Shown here one piece after another: positions 1 to 8,694 of a stretch of DNA of 44,081 nucleotides. The notes beneath the pieces were generated by a model. The model did not search any database and was not told where the DNA came from. It saw only the letters and a program-made list of their open reading frames with translations. The translations under genes and the position numbers were made by a program. Each line of letters opens with the position of its first letter. Position 1 is the first letter of the stretch. The stretch lies in contig JAISPR010000048.1 in NCBI GenBank assembly GCA_031274765.1, positions 1 to 44,081 of the forward strand, given 5' to 3'. The stretch comes from Nitrososphaerota archaeon. GTDB lineage: Archaea; Thermoproteota; Bathyarchaeia; Bathyarchaeales; Bathycorpusculaceae.

Positions 1-170
1 AGCATGACTTCAACAAATCATCCAGTCACTTAAACGGCAAAAAGCGCTTAGCAACTCACACTTCTTAAAAATTTACCGATCTCAAATTATTTGCTCTATA
101 ACCAGCCCAAAAAACAACAATTTAAGGCTCATACATATTTTATCACAAACAAAAGTTAAACCCCCACTCA
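1..170. other. non-coding stretch downstream of rimI
   Basis: AT-rich sequence between the window edge and the 3' end of the leftward acetyltransferase gene. I see no gene, RNA or repeat in it. Confidence 0.4.
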
Positions 171-650
171 TTACGATATCTTTTTTGTCATAACATAAGC
201 ATCTTCGCCATCGCTGTAGTAACCATTAATGGTACGGGTTATTTCAAAACCTAATTTTTTATACAATGAAATCGCAGCTTCATTGGTGACACGGACCTCT
301 AGAAAACCCTGCTTAGCCTTATAGTACTCCATACCCTCTAGAGCCTTTTTAATAACTGCCTGTGCAACACCTCTGCGTCTGTATTGGGGCATAACCGCAA
401 TCGAAACTACATGGCCTTTGCGTACTAAACCACCGAAGCCAAAATTAGATAAGCCCATTTCAATACGGCACATGATATAGCCGACAATTTTCCCATCTTG
501 TTCAGCTACAATAAAAGTTTCGGGGAATCGCTGATGAAGGTCTACAAAGAAGAAATCCGTATAGTTTTCCGGGAGGCAAGCCCTATTGGTCTGCATGACA
601 TTTTGGAGATCTCCTGGGCTGAATTTGCGTAGCATGAATGTTGTGTGCAT
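171..650 (-). CDS. rimI: GNAT N-acetyltransferase, RimI/Ard1-like
   Basis: A 159-residue single-domain GNAT protein, the usual size for archaeal RimI. It should transfer an acetyl group from acetyl-CoA to protein N-termini. The fold is visible in order: an N-terminal segment with an FFVDLHQRFPETF block, strand VGYIMCRIE, the acetyl-CoA loop VSIAVMPQYRRRGVAQAV (Q/RxxGxG/A-type motif, about residues 80-97), then LEVRVTNEAAISLYKKLGF near residues 117-135, the motif typical of RimI. The first ATG is at 650, but a second at 635 gives the family-like start MLRKFSPGDL and lies a more usual distance from the TATA-like element at 659-672, so the true start may be 635. It is followed at a short distance by larA on the same strand. 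The exact substrate cannot be read from sequence. Confidence 0.85.
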   Translation of the reverse strand: MHTTFMLRKFSPGDLQNVMQTNRACLPENYTDFFFVDLHQRFPETFIVAEQDGKIVGYIMCRIEMGLSNFGFGGLVRKGHVVSIAVMPQYRRRGVAQAVIKKALEGMEYYKAKQGFLEVRVTNEAAISLYKKLGFEITRTINGYYSDGEDAYVMTKKIS

Positions 651-658
651 CGTTTCGC

Positions 659-672
659 CTTATTTAAAAAGA
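659..672 (-). promoter_or_regulatory. TATA-like element upstream of rimI
   Basis: On the minus strand the sequence reads CTTTTTAAATAAGG, an archaeal TATA-like box. Its centre lies about 30 nt from the second possible rimI start, which fits a leaderless transcript. Confidence 0.45.
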
Positions 673-725
673 ATTTATGTGTTTAGACTTAAAGGTTACG
701 CTTCGGGGGTATCTGTTGTGACTTT

Positions 726-2006
726 TTAGTTTTTGTTTTCTTCGGGTGTTCTATACACTGGAAGCGTGCTGTTGCCCTGCGGCATTGCCCAGACGCGTGA
801 GGCAGAACCTGTAATTTTAAATGCCTCATTTAAAGCGTCGTTTATTGCTCTGGCCGTTTTAAGTTTAAAAATACTAGTGGCATAGAAATCCGGCATGACT
901 GATACCAATATGATTTGATGGTTGAGCAAGGTTTTTAACAAATAATATGCTCTTTGCCCTCCCACTGCAAAGTTACGTTTGACCTCGCGTTCAACGTTTT
1001 TTATTTCGTTGAGTCGTGTCATCCAGTCATAGAACACTTGATTGCCATAGCCCTCAATGCATTCAGCCACTAAAATGATAACTCCGCCCCGTTTCACAGC
1101 ATCCAACGATGCATCCATGCCCTTGAGGGCTTGGTAGAGGGTTAAATCCCATGGGTGGCCGCCTGCACTTACTACAATGATGTCCGAACGGCGGTCTACT
1201 GTAACCCTATATATCTCATCCACAAGTTTAACGGCCGACAGAAACGCGGCTTCCAAGTCTCCCGCGAAAGCTTTGATAATTTCTCCTTTTTTGTTTTCAA
1301 CAATGTTAACTATAAAATCTACTTTTGCTAAACGTGCTGCTTCGGTCATGTCTATGTGAACAGGGTTGTTTTCAAGGTTGCCTGCTGTAGAATTGGAGTT
1401 GATAAGTAAGGCGTGGTTTTGTCGGATGGTCTCTGTACCAGCTATTGCGGGTAAGACACTTTTTCGTCCGCCTCCGTAGCCCGCATAGTAGTGGTATTGG
1501 ACATCCCCGAGAAGCACTTTGACATCTGCTTCTGCAAAGACGCGATTAATATGTACTTTGTTGCCGTGTGTTTTGGTAGTACCGATATAGACTAAGTCAG
1601 GGGCTGAGGCATTATGATTTATGACTCTAATTCGATTTATGGCTTCACCTAAGAGTTGTTTTGCTTCTTCAGGTTTCACTGCTCGGTGGGTTCCGCATCC
1701 AAAAATAACTGTAATGTTTTCGTCTTTAACGCCTGCGGTGTTGAGTTCGAGGAGCACTGGTAGAAGCATTTGTTCACTTGATGCGTTACGGGTGGCATCA
1801 TCGACGACTATGGCGACTATCGATTGAGGTTTAGCGATTTCGCTTAGGCGCTTGGATGCAATAGGTTCTTTGAGTGCACGTTCGATTTCAGCTTTCTGAT
1901 CGACGGCACTTGGATGTTCTTTGGGTTCAATGGTGCCCAGCAGATTTCGAGCTGGAATTCGAACACACACATCGGTTTTTCCGTAGGGAAGCCAAACATC
2001 AACCAT
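726..2006 (-). CDS. larA: LarA family (DUF2088) nickel-pincer racemase/epimerase
   Basis: LarA enzymes racemise lactate or related 2-hydroxyacids using a nickel-pincer nucleotide (NPN) bound to a lysine. The family motifs are present: FGCGTHR (the catalytic-type His of LarA), the block YHYYAGYGGGRKSVLPAIAG with the His and the NPN-binding Lys, and the following QNHALL His. The C-terminal domain contains HPWDLTLYQALKG. Length is about 426 residues from the ATG at 2006, which gives a family-like N-terminus MVDVWLPYGKT; an in-frame TTG at 2060 would add 18 residues that look non-homologous. No larB, larC or larE is nearby, so cofactor synthesis must be encoded elsewhere. Many LarA homologues act on hydroxyacids other than lactate, so the substrate is open. 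Confidence 0.85.
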   Translation of the reverse strand: MVDVWLPYGKTDVCVRIPARNLLGTIEPKEHPSAVDQKAEIERALKEPIASKRLSEIAKPQSIVAIVVDDATRNASSEQMLLPVLLELNTAGVKDENITVIFGCGTHRAVKPEEAKQLLGEAINRIRVINHNASAPDLVYIGTTKTHGNKVHINRVFAEADVKVLLGDVQYHYYAGYGGGRKSVLPAIAGTETIRQNHALLINSNSTAGNLENNPVHIDMTEAARLAKVDFIVNIVENKKGEIIKAFAGDLEAAFLSAVKLVDEIYRVTVDRRSDIIVVSAGGHPWDLTLYQALKGMDASLDAVKRGGVIILVAECIEGYGNQVFYDWMTRLNEIKNVEREVKRNFAVGGQRAYYLLKTLLNHQIILVSVMPDFYATSIFKLKTARAINDALNEAFKITGSASRVWAMPQGNSTLPVYRTPEENKN

Positions 2007-2123
2007 GAGGGTCACTGCTGATTTATGTATTCGGTGTATGAAACTATTAAGCCTTGCCAACTGATATGTTAACAGTTCTTTGTTGATGAAGTTGGTTTTA
2101 GTGGAGTGCTCTGTTTAGAATGC

Positions 2124-3233
2124 CTATGTTTTCCAGTTGGGACCTGTTTTTTTGCCCAGTAAAAGCACCTGAACATGTCCTGCTACAATGATAAACATCC
2201 AGATTGCCGAATAGAAAAAGTAGTACACAAACATTTCTTGGAGTTTCATTTCGTGGAAACCAAGCTTTCGGGAGAATCCATAGAAAACAGCCGTGGTTAC
2301 TGCAAAACCTGATATAGAAATTAACAGAATTTTGAGAATATCTGCAGTTGCTAATGAAACTAAAAAAATCGGTAATGCAATATTGAATTTAACTGAGAGA
2401 AACAATGAAAAAATCAGTAACGAATTGTACATCCACAGACTTGGCACAAGTACATTGAGAAAAATTACCGTCGCTGAAGGATAGAGGACAAACAGGCTGG
2501 GAATAAAAACCTGCGGTTTATTGACGAAACGGAGTGCTAATTGCTTATACCAGTCTTTGAGCCAAAGTGCCTGTCCAATTGCCCAGCGTCTGCGTTGTGT
2601 ATACCACATGTACCAGTCATTATGTACTATTGTTTGAACTTCCACATCTTGTGAGTAGGCAAACCGGCTGTCTTCTAAAAATGCGCGAGTGGCTATATCT
2701 ATATCCTCTGCTACAACCTTACGAAAACCATGTAATTTTTCAAACATCTCACGCTGGATGGCAAATGCCGCGCCATTAACTGCTGGACATCTTTGCATAA
2801 AACGTGAAGCTAACCATGAATTGATATTAAAAGTAAGATACTCATAATATGCCATTTTAGAAAGAAACGATTTATTTTTGGTGACGCGTTTTTTAATATC
2901 TAAAATGTCGATATGTTGCATTTCAGCAATAATCTTTTTGAGGTAATCGTGGTCAGCAGGGATATCCACATCAGAATCTAAAAACAAAAGCACTCTGCCA
3001 GTAGACAAGCTAACCATACTGTTTAGCGCATTAACTTTGCCGGTACGCTCATGATTCACGATGAATTTGACATTCTCTTTTTCAAATCTCCTGAGTTTAT
3101 TACAAAATTCCTCTGTGGGCTCATCAACAGTTATGAAGATTTCTTTAGAAACATTCTGCGAAACAAGTGTGGCAAGCATCTCTTCTACTTGTTTTGATTC
3201 TTTGTAGATGGGAATAAAGATGCTTATGTCCAA
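2124..3233 (-). CDS. family 2 glycosyltransferase, membrane-bound
   Basis: An inverting GT2 glycosyltransferase of 369 residues. It starts with the GT-A fold strand ISIFIPIYKES, has the nucleotide-sugar/metal motif FLDSDVD (DSD at residues 86-88), the general-base ED pair in VVAEDIDIA (176-177), and the QRRRW motif (213-217) typical of processive or polyprenol-using enzymes. About four hydrophobic helices follow residue 240 (VFIPSLFVLYPSATVIFLNV onwards). It most likely transfers a sugar at the cytoplasmic face of the membrane, for glycolipid, polysaccharide or N-glycan precursor synthesis. The start codon is TTG. It lies upstream of larA on the same strand with a 110-bp gap. Donor and acceptor are not evident. 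Confidence 0.85.
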   Translation of the reverse strand: MDISIFIPIYKESKQVEEMLATLVSQNVSKEIFITVDEPTEEFCNKLRRFEKENVKFIVNHERTGKVNALNSMVSLSTGRVLLFLDSDVDIPADHDYLKKIIAEMQHIDILDIKKRVTKNKSFLSKMAYYEYLTFNINSWLASRFMQRCPAVNGAAFAIQREMFEKLHGFRKVVAEDIDIATRAFLEDSRFAYSQDVEVQTIVHNDWYMWYTQRRRWAIGQALWLKDWYKQLALRFVNKPQVFIPSLFVLYPSATVIFLNVLVPSLWMYNSLLIFSLFLSVKFNIALPIFLVSLATADILKILLISISGFAVTTAVFYGFSRKLGFHEMKLQEMFVYYFFYSAIWMFIIVAGHVQVLLLGKKTGPNWKT

Positions 3234-3345
3234 GCGTTAATCCCTCTGAAATCTAATATAAAACTATGTTGTTATTCTTCAGAGAGCTTTTTAAGTTTAT
3301 TCTTAATTCTGACAATTAAATCATCATTTGAAAGCAAAGTTTTAT

Positions 3346-3357
3346 TCTTTTATACGG
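3346..3357 (+). promoter_or_regulatory. TATA-like element upstream of the PP-loop gene
   Basis: TCTTTTATACGG lies 62-73 nt before the first ATG of the rightward PP-loop gene, in the divergent gap with the glycosyltransferase. Confidence 0.4.
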
Positions 3358-3418
3358 TAACATTAACAAGCAGGCGTCACTAACCAATTGGATTCTGTTT
3401 TTAGACAGGTAAATTATT

Positions 3419-4474
3419 ATGCCGCAAAATAACCTACATCCTGTTATGACTAAAGTTAAAGCGATAAGTTTGCTATCCGGTGGTCTTGACAGTATCCTTG
3501 CTACAGAGTTAATAATGCAACAAGGAATCGATGTGATTGCTTTTAACGTGAGAAGTCCTTTTTGTCTTTGTAAAAAAGACGGATGTGCTGCGGTGGATGC
3601 TGCTAAACAGTTAAACATTCCCCTCAAGATGGTTGCTGCTGGAAATGATTATCTGCGGATACTTCGCAATCCCAAACATGGTTACGGTCGAAACATGAAT
3701 CCCTGTATTGACTGCCGTATCTTTTTGTTTAAACAAGCTAAAAAATATGCCCGTGAAATTGGTGCCGGCTTTTTATTTACCGGTGAAGTTCTTGATGAAC
3801 GTCCAATGTCCCAACATTATTCTGCACTCAAACTTATCGAAAAAGAAGCTGGTCTTGAGGGCAAAATTTTGCGTCCTCTATCTGCACGTTTGTTACCTGA
3901 AACTGAAGCAGAAAAAAAAGGGTTAGTTGAGCGCTCTAAACTTCTCGATATCCAGGGACGTTCCCGTAAGCCTCAGTTTAAACTTGCCGAAGAATTTAAC
4001 CTCAAAGATTTTCCCTGTCCCTCTGGTGGGTGTCTTTTAACTTATGAGGAATACGCTAAAAAAATTCGCGACCTCTTTAGCCATAAAAAACATGTGTCTA
4101 TGGCTGATATCTCTTTGCTACGCGTGGGTCGGCACTTTCGTTTTGGCAAAAACAAAATCATCGTAGGCCGTGATGAATCTGAAAACAAAATTTTGATGGC
4201 ACGTCAAACTATGCGTGAATTCTCTTTTGAGTTATCTGATATAGTGGGTCCAGTGTCGCTTTTACAGGGTCCTAAAATTAAAAAAGCCGTTGAAATTGCT
4301 GCCCAACTCACTGCTTTTTATTCTGATGCTAAAATCGGTGCAGTCAAAGTTAATTACGGTAGAGAAAAACGTGACCTCTCAGTAGTGGTGTCTTTGCCAG
4401 ATAAAGTTGATGTGGATAAACTTCGCGTTGGATGCGACGAAAAACCAAAAAAGATGCCCTCGCATAATAGTTAA
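3419..4474 (+). CDS. PP-loop ATPase, tRNA-thiolation (MnmA/ThiI-like) family
   Basis: A 351-residue protein with the PP-loop LLSGGLDSILA (SGGLDS at residues 20-25), which binds and adenylates with ATP. Conserved cysteines follow: C49/C51/C56 in SPFCLCKKDGC, C96/C99 in MNPCIDCR, and C200/C205 in CPSGGCLLT. The blocks GAGFLFTGEVLDERPMSQ and LRVGRHFRFG are characteristic of a prokaryotic family usually annotated as a tRNA thiouridylase or as a MnmA-like protein. The likely role is sulfur transfer to a tRNA uridine, with cysteines holding sulfur or an Fe-S cluster. Both the first ATG and one nine codons later (3446, MTKVKAISLLSGG) are possible; the latter matches a typical compact N-terminus. Family identity is clear; the modified position is inference. 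Confidence 0.75.
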   Translation: MPQNNLHPVMTKVKAISLLSGGLDSILATELIMQQGIDVIAFNVRSPFCLCKKDGCAAVDAAKQLNIPLKMVAAGNDYLRILRNPKHGYGRNMNPCIDCRIFLFKQAKKYAREIGAGFLFTGEVLDERPMSQHYSALKLIEKEAGLEGKILRPLSARLLPETEAEKKGLVERSKLLDIQGRSRKPQFKLAEEFNLKDFPCPSGGCLLTYEEYAKKIRDLFSHKKHVSMADISLLRVGRHFRFGKNKIIVGRDESENKILMARQTMREFSFELSDIVGPVSLLQGPKIKKAVEIAAQLTAFYSDAKIGAVKVNYGREKRDLSVVVSLPDKVDVDKLRVGCDEKPKKMPSHNS

Positions 4475-4593
4475 GACCGAATTGCGTGTGATTTTGTATT
4501 TGGTTGTTTGGTCGAGTTTTGTATTTGGCTGGTGATGGTGCTTTTCTGTATCCTCTATGCACAAATCGGTGCTTGATGCTGAGATATACTTCT

Positions 4594-4697
4594 GTAGGTA
4601 ACCTCCGAAAACCCATTTCAGAAAATCAAACAACACAGTTGGAGGGTTTTTAGCAAACGATTTTTGGAAAAATATAGGTTTTCGGAGGTCGCCTGTA
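4594..4697 (+). repeat. repeat family B, copy 1 (MITE-like)
   Basis: About 104 bp bounded by inverted ends GTAGGTAACCTCCGAAAA and TTTTCGGAGGTCGCCTGTA. It matches copies at 21091-21190 and, in reverse orientation, 43105-43208. No coding capacity. It sits in the gap between the PP-loop gene and the YkgJ-type gene. Confidence 0.8.
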
Positions 4698-4770
4698 TAT
4701 TGAGCTGCATTTGTTATGAACTGTTTTTGTGTGTTGTGAGGAAAGCTTGAAACCATTTGGTGTCAAGTCT

Positions 4771-5340
4771 ATGTTGATACCCATGGATGCTACCTTCTAT
4801 GTGCACATAGAATTCAAAGCTAAAACTGGTGGCTGGTCAGTTAATTTACCGTTTCTTTGTAGCAAATGTGGGCTATGTTGTACCCTTGATGATTTTCTAA
4901 CTGCTGGCAAACTCAAAAGCTATCCCCCAAACTTTCAAGCTCATATTAGAACCCATAAGCTCTATGAGGAACTGGGTAAACGCTGGGCAGCAGATCCAGT
5001 TAAATACGATCGCTATATTACCCAAACACCCTGTCCTTTTCTCTTCGATAGGATTTGCTCTATTTATGAAATCCGTCCGGAAGGATGCCGCCAATTTCCC
5101 AATACTTCTTTTGGTATGCTAACACAAAACTGTGAATCTCTCAATCGATTTAAACGGCAACTTGCAGTGCTGAAACAGGGTAAATCAACAAAAATTTTTC
5201 GTCACTTTGTTGAAACACCAATTATATCTGTACAGTATACAAAGAAGCAGTATCAAAGATGTTTGGCCAAACTATGCAACGCAGGTATGACAGAGGCTGA
5301 ATTGAGCCTGTTTTGTGAGTTCAACAAAAAGACGTTCTGA
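4771..5340 (+). CDS. YkgJ-type cysteine-cluster (Zn/Fe-binding) protein
   Basis: A protein of about 189 residues with the YkgJ signature: N-terminal CSKCGLCC, then CPFLFDRICSIYEIRPEGCRQFP, and a further NCESLNRF. These cysteines are thought to chelate Fe-S or zinc. YkgJ family proteins are widespread and poorly characterised. Two in-frame starts are possible: GTG at 4729, close to the end of repeat B copy 1, or ATG at 4771, chosen here because the added residues (MCCEESLKPF) look unrelated to the family. It is followed by a convergent Mrr-like gene 13 bp away. Confidence 0.75.
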   Translation: MLIPMDATFYVHIEFKAKTGGWSVNLPFLCSKCGLCCTLDDFLTAGKLKSYPPNFQAHIRTHKLYEELGKRWAADPVKYDRYITQTPCPFLFDRICSIYEIRPEGCRQFPNTSFGMLTQNCESLNRFKRQLAVLKQGKSTKIFRHFVETPIISVQYTKKQYQRCLAKLCNAGMTEAELSLFCEFNKKTF

Positions 5341-5353
5341 TGGTGTGTATCGG

Positions 5354-5749
5354 TTAATGGTTAAATTTCTTGAGTATTTTCCTAAAGTTGGCTGACTTGG
5401 CTATAAGTTGCTTATATGTTTTGAGCTCAACAAATGAGCAATTTTTTTTACACCAAGCCATTGCGTCTTCACTAAAGTTGGTGTTGACAATAAGTAAACC
5501 CCCGTCAACTTCTGCATTTTCTCTGGCAAACGCAACTTTTGAACAGAAATATTGTACCTCTTGAATATCAGCACTATCTTTGCATTCTATGAGTAATTTC
5601 TGAACACCTTTGGGTTGATGTATTACTGCATGGATATAGGTTGCTCTGGTGTGCAGGGCAGGCTTGAGCTTAGTGCAATATCCCATCTGATTAAAAAGAT
5701 TTTCAACTGTTTCTTCAAAAGTTTTGCCACTCTGCAGATTGTATGACAT
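5354..5749 (-). CDS. Mrr-like restriction-endonuclease-fold protein
   Basis: A 131-residue single-domain protein of the PD-(D/E)XK/Mrr_cat type. Helix FEETVENLFNQMGY (11-24) matches the fold's first helix, and LLIECKDS (E55-C-K57) is the ExK half of the catalytic motif, followed by VDGGLLIVNTNFSEDAMAW. The position normally held by the catalytic aspartate (in an xxDvv strand) appears to be H40 in YIHAVI, so the nuclease may be inactive or altered. It could act on DNA, in defence or recombination. There is no methylase or helicase partner nearby. Confidence 0.65.
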   Translation of the reverse strand: MSYNLQSGKTFEETVENLFNQMGYCTKLKPALHTRATYIHAVIHQPKGVQKLLIECKDSADIQEVQYFCSKVAFARENAEVDGGLLIVNTNFSEDAMAWCKKNCSFVELKTYKQLIAKSANFRKILKKFNH

Positions 5750-5970
5750 CCCTAATTCCCCTCTCTTAAATAAAAAAACAGTTCCTTTATTAGGCTTATG
5801 GCCAACTGTCTATTTTTCCCCAATGAGCTGTAGGCGATTCAAAAATACCGTCTATTATTTGCAAGCCCAACAGCTTTTCATGCATCAACAAAAAACTGCT
5901 CAAAAAATACCGACACAACAAAACACCAAAATGCTAACCGCCAAAATTCATCCAATCTACAAATCCCCCC

Positions 5971-6075
5971 AGACTGTCCAAAAACTAGGAAAAATCCCTA
6001 AAAAACAAGAAAAGAACCAATTTTCTCCATCCGTTTACACCAAAAACACAAAAAATCATAGTTTTCGGACAGTCT
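5971..6075 (-). repeat. repeat family A, copy 1 (MITE-like)
   Basis: 105 bp starting AGACTGTCCAAAAACTA and ending TAGTTTTCGGACAGTCT, an inverted pair. By internal sequence it is reversed relative to the copies at 15603, 42200 and 43552. It is flanked by C-runs on both sides. It lies only about 20 bp from a second, interrupted copy. Confidence 0.8.
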
Positions 6076-6096
6076 CCCCCACAAAAATCCAATCCC

Positions 6097-6373
6097 AGAC
6101 TCTCCAAAAACGTTACTACTCAGCAAAGGTATATAATGTTACTTTTCACCCATAAACCGCTATGCATAGTGGTTTTTTTGCAAAAATATGATTGTGAAAT
6201 AAGGAAAATAAGAACAAACATTACATAGGGTTATTTTATTGTAAAAACACTACGTAGTGGGACATGCTGAGTCGTAACCCAAAACTATCAAACTCCTTGA
6301 AAAGCAAGAAAAGAACCGATTTTCTCCCCCGCTTTCGACAAAAACACAAAAGTTCTATTTTTCAACCAGACTC
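6097..6373 (-). repeat. repeat family A, copy 2, interrupted by an E element
   Basis: Left end AGACTCTCCAAAA (from 6097) is separated from the rest of an A element (CTATCAAACTCC ... AACCAGACT, to 6373) by the E element at 6112-6278. Without E and an imperfect 8-bp duplication (CCAAAAAC/CCAAAACT) the A sequence is about 102 bp, the expected length. The core CAAGAAAAGAACCGATTTTC is shared with other A copies. Confidence 0.7.
6112..6278 (+). repeat. repeat family E, copy 1 (MITE-like)
   Basis: 167 bp with inverted ends GTTACTACTCAGCA and TGCTGAGTCGTAAC. It matches the reverse complement of the outer parts of 43079-43347 along nearly its whole length, for example GCAAAAATATGATTGTGA and AGGAAAATAAGAACAA. 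It contains the small palindrome CCGCTATGCATAGTGG. It is inserted in a family A element. Confidence 0.8.
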
Positions 6374-6482
6374 CTCCACTGATAAATAATCAACGCCTAA
6401 TTTGCTACATCATCTGGGTGCTCAATGGAGCAATTCTTAATTACTGCATTCACCAAGACTTTGATTTGAGGAAACAGAAAAA

Positions 6483-7544
6483 ATGGCAAAGATTGATTTC
6501 GGCGGCGTCCAAGAAGACGTCATCACCCGGAAAGAATTCACAATAGCACAAGCCCAACAAATCCTAAAAAACGAAGTTATCGCCACAATCGGATACGGCA
6601 TACAAGGGCGTTCCCAAGCACTAAATATGCGTGATAATGGAATTAAAATCATAATAGGCCAACGCAAAGACTCCAAAACCTATCAAAAGGCAATAGACGA
6701 CGGCTGGGTTCCCGGTGAAAACCTCTTCAACCTCGAAGAAGCTGCCCAACGCGGAACCATCAAAATGATACTACTAACCGATGCAGCACAAAAAGAAGAA
6801 TGGCCAAATATCAAAAGGGGACTCAAAAAAGGTGACGCTCTCTATTTCAGCCACGGCTTTAGCATAGTCTTTAAAGAACAAACCGGTGTTATCCCTCCAG
6901 ACGATGTAGACGTCATACTAGTCGCCCCCAAAGGCAGTGGTACCTCAGTACGACGAAACTTTGTAGACGGGAGCGGCATAAATAGCAGTTTTGCAATCTT
7001 TCAAGATGCCACAGGTAAAGCTACCGAACGCACTAAAGCTCTAGGTATTGCTATCGGCTCAGGTTATCTTTTCCCAACAACTTTTGAAAAAGAAACCTAT
7101 AGTGATCTAACCGGAGAACGTGGTACACTTATGGGTGCTATCGCAGGTATTATCGAAGCCCAATACAGTACTCTACGTGAACATGGTCACAGCCCAAGTG
7201 AAGCTTTTAATGAAACAGTAGAAGAACTTACCCAGAGTCTTATTCGTTTAGTCGATGAAAATGGTATGGATTGGATGTACAATAACTGTAGTGAAACTGC
7301 CCGTATTGGTGCTCTGCGCTGGAAGGAACGTTTCCGCTCAGCAACTAAACCCGTATTTGACTCTCTTTATGAATTAACTGCCGCCGGTGAAGAAAGCCGT
7401 ATCGTACTAGAGCGTAGTAAAGAAAGCAATTATAAGCAAAGGCTTGCTGATGAGCTCCAAGCTATGGGTTGTAGTGAACTTTGGCGCACTGGTGCAACTG
7501 TGCGGAGTCTTCGGCCAAACAAGCAAAAAGAGCAAAAACAATAA
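6483..7544 (+). CDS. ilvC: ketol-acid reductoisomerase
   Basis: Converts acetolactate or acetohydroxybutyrate to dihydroxy acids with NAD(P)H and Mg2+, in valine, leucine and isoleucine synthesis. The 353 residues contain the Rossmann motif IGYGIQGRSQA (37-47), a long cofactor-specificity loop GQRKDSKTYQKAIDDGW (59-75) whose Arg/Lys/Ser suggest NADPH, and the metal-binding motif SDLTGERGTLMGAIAGIIEA with D207 and E211, then the C-terminal NCSETARIGALRW block. The family's all-helical C-terminal domain is complete. The start ATG is preceded by GAGGA about 10 nt upstream. No other branched-chain genes are adjacent. The loop resembles the yeast or Bacteroidetes branch of the family rather than the shorter class I loop, which might reflect transfer; this is inference from memory. 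Confidence 0.92.
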   Translation: MAKIDFGGVQEDVITRKEFTIAQAQQILKNEVIATIGYGIQGRSQALNMRDNGIKIIIGQRKDSKTYQKAIDDGWVPGENLFNLEEAAQRGTIKMILLTDAAQKEEWPNIKRGLKKGDALYFSHGFSIVFKEQTGVIPPDDVDVILVAPKGSGTSVRRNFVDGSGINSSFAIFQDATGKATERTKALGIAIGSGYLFPTTFEKETYSDLTGERGTLMGAIAGIIEAQYSTLREHGHSPSEAFNETVEELTQSLIRLVDENGMDWMYNNCSETARIGALRWKERFRSATKPVFDSLYELTAAGEESRIVLERSKESNYKQRLADELQAMGCSELWRTGATVRSLRPNKQKEQKQ

Positions 7545-7560
7545 TCTCTTCTTCTTCTTT

Positions 7561-7718
7561 TTACTCATGTTGCCGGTTGGTTAAAAATTGTGTTGAATTA
7601 TTTATAGGGTTGTTTGTGGTGAAGCTTATGATCTTGTTGTTTATTCGCCGTGTTTTTTGCAAACGTGTTGTGGATAAAAATATTTTTGTCATGTTTTAGG
7701 ATAAACTGTCAAATGTAA
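7561..7718 (+). repeat. repeat family D, copy 1 (MITE-like)
   Basis: About 158 bp, left end ACTCATGTTGCCGGTTGG and right end AAACTGTCAAATGTA, with internal GTTGAATTATTTATA shared with the copy at 21261. This is the most diverged of the three full-length copies. It directly follows ilvC. Confidence 0.55.
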
Positions 7719-7906
7719 AATATGTTATATTTTTATCTCTTTTTTGTGTATGTGTTTTTCAATTCTTTTTTTTAAGGTTGTTCAATTCGTCTGTTTTTAT
7801 TTTTCTTTCTTCATCGGTTTTAATATGGGCCAAATTGAAAAAATAAATTGTACTTTCGAGTTGCATGCGATGGACAGTTTATGACCATCGGGAGATGCAG
7901 AATAAT

Positions 7907-7918
7907 CTTTTTATAAGG
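7907..7918 (+). promoter_or_regulatory. TATA box of the secreted-protein pseudogene
   Basis: CTTTTTATAAGG is centred about 24 nt before the ATG at 7937, the distance of a leaderless archaeal promoter. Confidence 0.5.
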
Positions 7919-7936
7919 TAATGTCGGAATGTGTGT

Positions 7937-8694
7937 ATGCGAAAAATAGTGCTTTCATTGTTTATTTTTGTGATGGTAAGTTTAATGATGGCCGGAGTTT
8001 TTGCTACCATTCCAAAACCATCGGTCCCCGAATTCACTGTAGAGCTTGTTGATTTATCCTATGATATGCCGGCAAGCACTACACAGGATCCTATACAGGA
8101 CAGACTATAATTAATCCCACAAAACACGTTGATAATAGAACATTAGAGTTTACAATTAAAAATCAGCCATTTACACCCTATAACGATACTACCCTCGGTC
8201 GTAACATTAAGCTTTACTATAATATACAAATGAAAGGACATTTTGGAGAAGACTGGCGTGGACTCTATTATTCAGGTGAGTATCCCGAACAATCAGGTTC
8301 TGAATATACAAAAATATCTGTGCCCCTTAGTCCACAGTATAGTGCGTCACTATGGTTACCCTCTGATTCTTCTGTTAAGGTGGATTTTAGAGTCGAAGCT
8401 TTGATTGGGTATTTTTATCGTACAATAGATTTCGCGTCTCAGGGGCGTTTTGATGGCGAAAAAAGTGACTGGAGTAGTATAAAATCTGTAACCATACCTG
8501 AGGTTAACGCTTCTGTAGCGTTTCCAAGTTCTTCAGGTCTACCCTCGCAGCATTCCCCCTTGGAGTCTTTTCTGTCTGTTGTTGATTCGGGGATGTTTTT
8601 TGTGTTGGTTGGTGTTGTGGTTGTGGTGTTGGTTGTTATTGTGTTAGTGTTGCTGGGTGTGATTGTGTTTTTACATAAACAAAATGATCCGTAA
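7937..8694 (+). pseudogene. secreted, membrane-anchored protein with one frameshift
   Basis: The first frame (7937-8110) encodes a signal peptide MRKIVLSLFIFVMVSL followed by AGVFATIPKPSVPEFTVELV and stops at 8108-8110. The second frame picks up at about 8092 with YTGQTIINPTKHVDNRTLEF, KNQPFTPYNDTTLG and KGHFGEDWRG, and runs to 8694. One missing base near GATCC (8088-8092) would restore a single protein of about 250 residues. The C-terminus has a valine-rich transmembrane helix (FVLVGVVVVVLVVIVLVLL) and a short HKQNDP tail. The whole resembles a family of archaeal cell-surface proteins with an extracellular beta-rich domain and C-terminal anchor. It may be a true pseudogene, an assembly error or, less likely, a programmed frameshift. 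Confidence 0.7.

Noticed and set aside
5724-6155. 143-codon plus-strand frame across the A and E repeats
   Set aside because: It runs through two repeat elements; the apparent KKQEKNQFSP segment recurs in other A copies only because the repeat is shared.
5971-6373. CRISPR-like array from spaced similar segments
   Set aside because: Repeats are about 105 bp with inverted ends, two copies only, not short direct repeats with unique spacers; no cas genes in the window.
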